Shown: piece after piece, positions 56,619 through 64,000 of the stretch
How the letters are laid out: each line of letters opens with the position of its first letter
Position numbering within the stretch: the stretch's first letter is position 1
NCBI RefSeq assembly: GCF_002234675.1
Contig: NC_019867.2
Span: forward strand, 4,172,001 to 4,236,000
DNA length: 64,000 bases
Source: Oryzias latipes
Lineage: Eukaryota > Chordata > Actinopteri > Beloniformes > Adrianichthyidae
Direction of reading: 5' to 3'
Translations under genes and position numbers: made by a program
The notes under the pieces: generated by a model
What the model was told of the DNA's origin: nothing
Databases searched by the model: none
The model's input: the letters and a program-made list of their open reading frames with translations, nothing else

Positions 56619-59600
56619 AAGGCTGGAATGTCCTTGTTCCCAGATTGCAATGAAAATGTCTTCGATTTCTGTACTCTAGAAGATATAGAAGCACTTAGCT
56701 GATGAAGCTGAACGTTTTTTTGTGCCAGAACCACCATCCAGCCTGTGGCATGATGGGCCGTGGCGACCTCCATTAAAGTCCGTATTTTCCTCCTCATCCT
56801 CTCAACTCTTTTTATTATTTACTTTAAAAATTCCACAGTGACTTCAAATTAATTAGTAATTTCACAATTTATGACTTGAAATCAGATTTAATTAAATAGT
56901 CTATCCCTTTATCTATTTTTGTCAATTTACGCCAAAAACCATTTATGCTTGGTTGATTTGGGAATTACACTCACTAAAAGTTAAACTATTATTAATCTAT
57001 TAATTCTAACATGACAAATAATCAATAGTTTTCTGGCTAAAAAAAACGCAACTAAATAAGAAGACAAAAAAATAATTCAGAGATTTGATGAAGGGGAATT
57101 GTAATTTTTAAGTAAAGATGGATATTCAAAAACAATTTCTTCATTTTTTTAAGCCAAACCTTTTATCTAGTAGGAGTTTTATTTTTTCTTTATATTTTAT
57201 GTTGCTAAAACACCTTCTGGAAAACCCTCACCATAGAAAATATCAAACGGTACAACAAACATTTGCAGTGTTAATTTTGCACGCTGCGTTCATTAGTTTC
57301 ACATCAGGATTTGATAGAATTGGAAATATTTTTGCTTCACTTTGATTTTATCATCTTATTTATGACTAATAATCTATAGGGCAATTTCCTTCGCAACAAA
57401 TGGATGATAAATATATAGTAAACGGAGCTAACAGGTTTCCGCCAGGCCTCTCCCCTCACAAACAGCTGATGGTGACACACGATGGTGCAAAGTCTTCTAA
57501 GAAAGACGGCAGGCTGGCTTTATTCCTCCGTTTGTTTGACAAAAATACAAACCCCATAAATGTGCATGGAAGACGAAAAGAACAAAATTTCTGTGTCACG
57601 GTAAAACAAACCACAGCTGAGGTTCCTGTTTATTACAAATCCTGCAAAAGAAGTTTTTTATAAATAGTTAATTTTTTTTCTTCCTGTTCCTTGAAAGCTC
57701 CCATCCCTCAGTAATCTGCATCAGTAAAGATGCTGAGTAATTGCGACGTGGAGTCGGTGTTTTTACGACGCAGCCGGACGGTGATTCATCACGTCAGCCA
57801 CGTAGGCAGTCAAACAAGTTGTTGTAGGAAGATGAAGATTCATGATGCAATTTCCATGGGTGCGGTGTGAGAGCGCCATTTATCATACGAGCTCGCAGAA
57901 CCGGTGTGGCGGGCCGGCGATCCGTCTCCGAGCGCGTCATCATATCGCCTGGATGAGCTTCCCGGCTGCAGCTGGAGTCGGCATGGCAACCAGACGAGGC
58001 TGATTAGTCGGGATTCATTTAAACTGTTATTGCCTTTGACCAGTCCGATGATAAGATTGAACTACCGGCAATACATTTGTTTTATAGAGGGAGATTAGCT
58101 GCAGGTTATCAGAGAAACTGCACAGGTACAAGGTAGACAGGTAGCATCAGACCTCCTGCTTTTAAGAGGCATTGTTACCGCTGGTCATTCCTGCTTACAT
58201 TTGAACTCGTGTTGACATTTCTGCTTTGTTCCATCTAGCTTTCATTAAACAGTCTCTACATGTCAGTCGCTACAATCCTTTTGCGAGCATAGGCCATAAA
58301 TAGTACAGTTTACACAAGATCTTCTGATAACAAAATGTGTTCTCAATTGTTTTTTTTGTGGTACTCTTTCATGCGTTTCATATTTTTAATAAAACTGTTT
58401 TTAACTCCCAATATAGTCCTTAAAGTTTGATATTAGCTGCGAAGCTACTTTTGTAAAGCAAACAAACATATTGAATTCCTAACTTTCTTGTTTTTCTTTT
58501 TTTTCTCGTCTGTCTCGTCAGGCTACCTGCCTAACGGGATCCACGCCGTGGAGGCCATGCTGGCAGCAGCCAGCATCGGGGCCATTTGGAGCTCCACGTC
58601 TGTCGACTTTGGAGTCAATGTGAGGACAACTTTTTATCTTGTCTTTGTGTGTTTTTAAAAATGTTTTTTTTTTTTTTATTAAGTGGTTCTTTTCCCTCCG
58701 TGTTCTGTCATGAAGTCTGTTTCTCAAGTGAGTTTTAATGGAGCTCACTTATACCATGGTCTGGGTGAATACTCTATTCTCATTGGCTGCAGGGTTTCCA
58801 TTAAAAAGTGATCATTTACACCTAAAAAGAAGTTCCAGTCAAATGGCCTGAATGTTCTCTATTAGTGCGCTGGCCTCAACACCAGTTGGTAACCGAAATC
58901 ACAGAAACGTGGAATATAACTAATAGAACAGTAAGACAATAGAAAAGATCTGCCCTTCTCTATGCTGGACATGACAGGATCTCTATCAAATGTTGCCATC
59001 AACGGCAATGTAAATATTGTAAATATTTGTTGCCTGTCTTTCTTTCTTGTTTATATTGTTGCTTGACACAGAGTGAACACGTGTTTATGGATAATCCTAG
59101 TGTTAATCAATGAAATAAATTGATTTGTTTGTTGATGGAAATGTATCGATCAGAGTTCATGGTGGGTATTTCCTGCAATTAAAGCGATCCATGATACTAC
59201 TTGTGGACTTTGTTTTTCTTTGTAACAAACTTTTGTATCATTATCTGAACAAAAAAAAAATGTTTTGTTCGATTTGTTGACGTTTATAACATTGATCACT
59301 TTCCTCTACAGGCGGTAGGCTTAGAAGGTGTTACCATGACAACGCATCACACAGCTTATCTATATAGTCTGTTTCTTGTGAAAAATTGTTTTAATATGAA
59401 AAAAAAAAACAATTTTAAAGTACCAATACTTGATGTAATATTTGCTTTTGTCGTAAGTGACCGTGGGATAAAAGCAGGATTATGCTCTTCAAGGTGTCCA
59501 TGATCAGAAATGAAAGGACATCGCAGAAGCAAATGTCCTCCACTTTGCGTCCAACGGCTCGGACCTGTGCTTTGTCCATTCATCCTAATTATGGACACCT

Positions 59601-62600
59601 TGAAGGACTTTTATTCCTTTCATACGCTGCAAACTCTCGCCTGTTAAATCTAAAGTTTTCAGTTAAAACGTAGCATTTTGTTTTTTTTATAAATAGGTCT
59701 TTGTTTCATAAATTAGATTTTAACTGTTCCAGACTTCAATGTGTTTTTTCTCTTTTATTTTGTTCTCCATTTATTTTTTTATGTGATGACGCCCCCTCTG
59801 GTGAATCAGGAGAACTACTGCTTTCATTAAAAAAAGAGCTAGTGCTGCAAGATTCTTTTGTTTTTTTGCTTTGAAGCTGAATTTATTGTCTTACTACGTA
59901 TAGCATCTAACCGTGTCCTGTTCCTTTTGTTTTTCTTTAGGGAGTTCTCGACAGATTTTCTCAAATCCAGCCCAAACTGATCTTTTCTGTTGCTGCTGTG
60001 GTTTACAACGGCAAAACTCACGACCACATGGAAAAGCTTGTAAACGTTGTGAAAGGTTGGCGCCAACATTTCTTACACTTTCCAGGTTTCCAAACTCCAT
60101 CCTCAGATTCGACGCCTAAATGTCTGATTTGGTTAATGATTTGAGGAGTTGAAAGTTAAATGACTTCATGTGGAAAGAGCTGTTTAGTTTCATTTTTTTC
60201 TAATAAAAAATGTTTCAAACTATTAATATTGGAGGTTTTAGTAAGTTCGAAAACTAAATGAAAGCATTTATGATTGGCAAATATGTGTTAAGATGTAGTT
60301 AAAATAATCAAGAGTCCCTGTGAAACGATTTGTTATGGGAATTTTTAAAATATAAAACCATCAATTATGCCAAATGTGAAATGCTCGCTGGGCCTTTATC
60401 TCAATAATGATGACATGAAAACAGAAAAACATCAGCCCCTGTCTTCTTCTCACACTCCAAGGTCTTCCAGACTTGAAGAAAGTAGTTGTAATTCCCTATG
60501 TTCGCTCCAAACAGGAGACTGACCTCTCCAAGATCCCAAACAGGTGGGCGTCTCTCATCTGCTGCCCTTTATCCTAAAAAAACCGGAAACCCCTGATGGA
60601 TGTTCTCCTGTGGCTTCTGTGCCGTTGCAGTGAATTCATTGATGATTTCCTGGCGTCTGGGCGTGGCGAGGGCGACCCGTTTCCTCAGCTGGAGTTTGAG
60701 CAGCTTCCGTTCAGCCATCCGCTGTTCATCATGTACTCATCTGGAACCACTGGAGCTCCTAAATGCATGGTCCACTCAGCTGGGGTAAGAAGCGCCAACC
60801 TTGAGCCAAATTTCCCTGGACCGTTTCTTTAAAAAAAAAAAGTCAAAACAGTTTCCTTTAGCAGTCTCTGCCCGGCTCATGGTCCTATTTGTCCTCATAA
60901 AACATTTGACATAACTGCTTGGTATTGTTGTTGCCGCTGTGACCCAGCTTTTTTTAGCGTGAGACGCAGCTGCGTTGCATTCAGAAATTGGCATCCCAAA
61001 GTCACATCTGTGGCTGAACTCCCCTGGGCTGACCCACATGTGCAGCACAATGTTCATTACACACCACTGCCCCTAAGAGAAGTCAGCCTTGTAAGAAGGA
61101 GCTGATGCTGTCCACCCAAAGGTCTGAAGGAAAAGAAAAGAGAGGAAGAGGAGAGACAAAAGCCGGTTATGTGTGTGTGTGTGTGTGTGTGTGTATATTT
61201 TTGGGGAAAACCATACAACCTTCCCACGGGGAAGGGGATTCAGTTTCCAGGATAAAAAACATGTCCACAGATTTATTTGCTATTGGCATTAATCTCCCCT
61301 AACAATGGAAGCCTGTAGATCTTTACTGTCCCACTTTTTTAACGTCAAAACAGTGACTGCAGATCCTTGAAGCTTTATTTGTTTTATTAGTCACTTTTGC
61401 TTAGCTCATTGTCTCTGAAAAAAGAGTTTAAAGTTCTTGAAATGTTATGTTTATGGAGGTTCTGCTCCGATCATCTTTTGATCTGTTGTAAAAGCGTCTC
61501 CCATTGGTCTTTTAATGATGATTATGGCGTTTTTTGCCAAAAAAAACAAACTTTTCTGGAATGTAGTTTCTGTAGTAGATCATTAGAAATTTACCTCTGA
61601 GTTGGTTGTGGGTAGGAGCGCTGGTACAGAGCAACCCCGCCCCACTTCCTGTCTATCCAGCTGTACAGTTTTGATCCAGATGCCAGCTCAGACGAGGAAA
61701 ATGAATCTAGGTGTCTACATGAATCAGAACAGAAGGAGCTAGTGGCCCGCCCAGCATATTGTTGACATCATAAATACGATCTTCTTCAAACTGCATTTTC
61801 CTCTGACGACGGCAAAACGCCACAAAAACACGCTAACAACACAACAGACTGGATCACATGCCCTTATAGCTTGAATTTATTGTCGCCTTTTATAAAACCA
61901 AACGTGATTGGAATCATTTTTGCTCTATGACAATCTAGCATTTTAAAAATAGCCTCTGCCTTATATTTAAACTTGTACGATACAAATACTTTTGCATTTT
62001 TAGTGGCAGCTTTTTGGCATTCCAGACGTTTGATATGTGTGGCCATATTTATCTTGTTTTTGCTAAGAAAATAACATGTATTAGGTGCCTAAAAACTTAA
62101 TGCATTATGCCATTATTTAGAAAAAAAAGAATATTTTTTTACCGTGTCATCTGCAATGTTTTTGTTCAGCATTAAACTTTGCGCTAAAACTTCTAAGAGG
62201 AACCAGAGAAGTGTTGTTGTTTTTAATTCACAGGCTTATACCATCTCTGTTATTATTCATATTGTGACTTAACCTATCATCGAATTAACTTAAGACCAAG
62301 TAAAGATGGATGCACATATATTCTTTTAGTGAGCCTCTTAATTGAATAACCAACTTTGGAAATGGCAGATCAAAAAAAAAGTTGGCAGAATTTGTTCTTA
62401 GACTCAGTCATCATCTCATAAAAGTGACAGGATGTATCTGTTAAGCATCGCAGCTGTCAGAAAGATCTACTCTTTGCTGCTAAATGCTCTGGGAGTGAGT
62501 TTCAACTCATGCAACAGGGGGTTGTGTTGAGTAAATCCACTTAAAATAAACTTGTAATGCGATATATTCAGCCTTAACCCTTGTGCTGTTAGATGTCCCC

Positions 62601-63995
62601 ACCCTTACATTGACGTGTTCTCCCTACCATGACAAAGGTGGATAAAGGTGGAAAGATTTCATGTAATCCATGGAAACCAGTGAAGATCACAAATCATTGA
62701 AGAGGAAGGTTCAGCGCACTGTCTAGTGGGTCTAGATGACCCAACTCCCAATTTTAAAGTGCCTAGGATAGCACAAGGGTTACGGTGGTTTCTCAACTAA
62801 GTCTTCAGGTTGTCCAGTGATCTGGATGTTCCACCAAGTAAGGTCTGGCTTCTATTTTTGTCCTGTGTGTCTAAATGCACAGCTCCATTTCAAGACCATT
62901 TATTACAATATGATCTTGCTGATGAGCAGAGGTTTTATTACAATAACTATACTTTTGCTGGCATACTTCCCACCACAAGATGGCAGCAGACCTCCATCAG
63001 CAGATCCCTTCAGTGTTAGTGGCTCCAAATTGAGTAAATTAATGACATATTCATGAGAAAGGTCATCTCTGCAGGAGACGGGATGGTTAAAAAAAAAGGT
63101 CACATTTTTGAAAAAGTGGTGTTAAAAACTGGTTAATTCATTTAAAAACCCCTTTTTAATGCTTTTGTGGGAGTCTGTAGTCCTGTCTGACACCTTTTAC
63201 CGTTCCTGTATTTAAAAAAAACAAAACAATAATGGTTTCTGTTTCTCATCCTCCTCATTTTTCTGCATTTAATTTCAACTTCTCTCTCTTTTTCCTCTAC
63301 ATTGTCTCCTGCTTTGTCACAATTCCCCCTTTTGTGTTACCTCCCTCTTTCCATGCTGCCAATAATTGGATGGTGACACTTTATTGAAAAAGCGTTTTGG
63401 TATTGTGACGAAGGCTGTCCCCTCTGCCTCTGCCAATTAGCCACAGTCCTGTTGTGCCTTTTGCTTTGTTTCGGCTCTGTTAACATGCTGTCAGTAGCAA
63501 AATGGCACACGGTCCTGCCAAAGTTTGCGCGAACACTCACACACACAGGTGGAACGGCTGTGACAAGGATGTACACATAAGCTGAGCCCTAAAACACAGT
63601 CGCGCACGCTCCAGCCTGTACTCTCCTCCAGCAGTAATGACCTACCCAGCTGTGATGGTTTGGAGACTTGGGGAGTATTTGCACTTTCCACAAATTGCCT
63701 GCTTTAAGAGGGGAAGTGGCGTGTAAAAGCTGAGTCGTTTCCGTGCAGCTCTTGGAGTGCAAAGGATAAACACTGTCCTTTAACATGACGAGCAGGCGCT
63801 GCCGCCCCGAATCAAACTCTCCGGCGCCGGCTTTGTGGTCACGAAATGCTGGGTTTGTGTCGTTCTACGAGGTCTTTTAGAAACCAGAACCAATGCTGCT
63901 CCTTGTCTCTTCAGGGCACCCTCATCCAGCACTTGAAGGAGCACATTCTCCATGGCAACATGACTGCTAGCGATGTCATCATTTACTACACTACG
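51175..63995 (+). CDS. aacs: Acetoacetyl-CoA synthetase (AACS), coding exons 1-9, 3' part beyond the window
   Basis: A cytosolic ANL-superfamily ligase that joins acetoacetate to CoA using ATP, feeding ketone-body carbon into cholesterol and fatty acid synthesis. Exons: 51175-51313, 52051-52154, 52855-52975, 53348-53461, 58522-58619, 59941-60055, 60462-60543, 60631-60784, 63915-63995. Phases all join into 336 residues, about half of the usual 670. The start context is GACTATGTCCAAAG. Recognised landmarks are the AACS N-terminal region ([28 protein letters not shown]), [18 protein letters not shown] typical of acyl-CoA synthetases, and the AMP-binding P-loop [10 protein letters not shown] at about 293-302. 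Exon 9 ends TAC ACT ACG|GTAGG five bases before the window end. The remaining adenylation core and C-terminal lid lie outside. The exon 6 donor (GTTGGC) is weak. Confidence 0.95.
51682..51713 (+). repeat. three tandem GAATGTATTA units
   Basis: A 10-bp unit repeated three times in aacs intron 1. Confidence 0.7.
53020..53074 (+). repeat. (CA)n microsatellite
   Basis: CA-rich tract with a CACACCTACA interruption, starting about 45 bp after the aacs exon 3 donor. Confidence 0.85.
53798..53846. repeat. 49-bp hairpin with 19-bp arms
   Basis: CCTTAATGCCCCCGCCTTA at 53798-53816 pairs with TAAGGTGGGGGCATTAAGG at 53828-53846, with one mismatch and an 11-nt loop. It may be a shrunken palindromic MITE or an intronic RNA hairpin. 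The arms are shorter than in a typical microRNA precursor. Confidence 0.7.
54999..55542. mobile_element. DNA transposon with CCTTAGTCAC ends
   Basis: The left end reads TGCCTTAGTCACAAC and the right end GTGACTAAAGCC, imperfect inverted repeats around about 540 bp with CpG-rich patches such as CGTACGACCGC. No transposase frame. Related by its ends to the element at 36717-36991. Confidence 0.5.
55612..56015. mobile_element. hAT-like non-autonomous transposon, second copy
   Basis: Ends GGCCAGCACAATAA and ATCGTGCTGCC. The interior matches, in inverted orientation, the element at 15165-15672, including GCTAAAACAATCTTA and GATGGAGCCCTTTTATGTTAG, but without the SINE insert. Flanking target duplications are no longer clear. 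Confidence 0.65.
56561..56616 (+). repeat. (GT)n microsatellite, about 28 units
   Basis: Uninterrupted GTGTGT for about 56 bp in aacs intron 4. Confidence 0.9.
56620..58500. other. aacs intron 4, distal part; nothing recognised
   Basis: Only short frames. A GC-richer patch at about 57730-58000 is not explained. Confidence 0.4.
59487..59605. repeat. 15-bp perfect inverted repeat flanking 89 bp
   Basis: CTTCAAGGTGTCCAT at 59487-59501 and ATGGACACCTTGAAG at 59591-59605, in aacs intron 5. It could be a tiny non-autonomous element or a stem-loop. Confidence 0.65.
61460..61855 (+). mobile_element. TTAAAGTCCCACTCCGAT-family transposon, copy 5
   Basis: Starts near TCTGCTCCGATCATCTTTTG and shares with copies 1 and 3 the segment coding for [15 protein letters not shown], then CCCGCCCAGCAT. 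Both termini are eroded. In aacs intron 8. Confidence 0.55.
62574..62783. mobile_element. diverged relative of the palindromic MITE
   Basis: It starts TTAACCCTTGTGCTGT and ends GATAGCACAAGGGTTA. The arms are only partly complementary and enclose about 140 bp of unique sequence. It seems closer to an ordinary element with terminal inverted repeats than the perfect palindrome at 25841-25961. Confidence 0.7.
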
Positions 63996-64000
63996 GTAGG

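Larger units (their letters stand above)
53462..58521. other. aacs: aacs intron 4 (about 5 kb), transposon-rich
   Basis: Holds the hairpin at 53798-53846, the transposons at 54999-55542 and 55612-56015, and the TG microsatellite at 56561-56616. The rest shows no exon or RNA gene I can support. Confidence 0.55.
60785..63914. other. aacs: aacs intron 8 (about 3.1 kb)
   Basis: Contains a (TG)n tract at about 61169-61194, a transposon copy at 61460-61855 and a MITE at 62574-62783. No extra exon or RNA gene seen. Confidence 0.5.

Overview
This is eukaryotic DNA from a teleost fish: intron-split vertebrate genes in AT-rich sequence, with fish-type transposons throughout (L2-like LINEs, a tRNA-derived SINE, hAT relatives, and a MITE with TTAACCCTTGTGCTAT ends). 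I cannot name the species; a percomorph is my guess from the repeats. All exon boundaries below were read by eye from GT/AG sites, reading frame and remembered vertebrate proteins. No alignment was run.

Layout. 1-4.5 kb: repeats, including a SINE nested in a LINE and a short TTAGGG tract. 4.57-5.06 kb (+): last exons of a small membrane protein with two PPxY motifs. 5.6-13.1 kb: no gene seen. 13.2-23.1 kb (+): an 11-exon gene for an acidic, Ala/Pro/Glu-rich 419-residue protein that I cannot assign to a family; every coding exon is a multiple of three in phase 0. 24.6-27.4 kb: intergenic, with a perfect 121-bp palindromic MITE. 27.7-48.0 kb (-): a complete 29-exon gak gene (cyclin G-associated kinase, 1296 residues), containing kinase, PTEN-like, C2, clathrin/adaptor-binding and J domains. 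48.0-51.2 kb: a divergent gak/aacs intergenic region with CRE-like sites and evenly spaced CCAAT boxes. 51.2-64 kb (+): the first nine coding exons of aacs (acetoacetyl-CoA synthetase, 336 residues), which continues past the window end.

The two recognised genes do unrelated jobs. GAK strips clathrin from vesicles with Hsc70 and phosphorylates adaptors; AACS activates cytosolic acetoacetate for lipid synthesis. They are simply head-to-head neighbours. The unknown acidic gene and gak are tail-to-tail. I found no new biochemical system. The most interesting items are the all-phase-0 acidic gene, which carries three copies of one transposon family (one ending 20 bp before an exon), the perfect palindrome, the nested SINE insertions with 7-bp target duplications, and a hAT end 18 nt from a gak splice donor.
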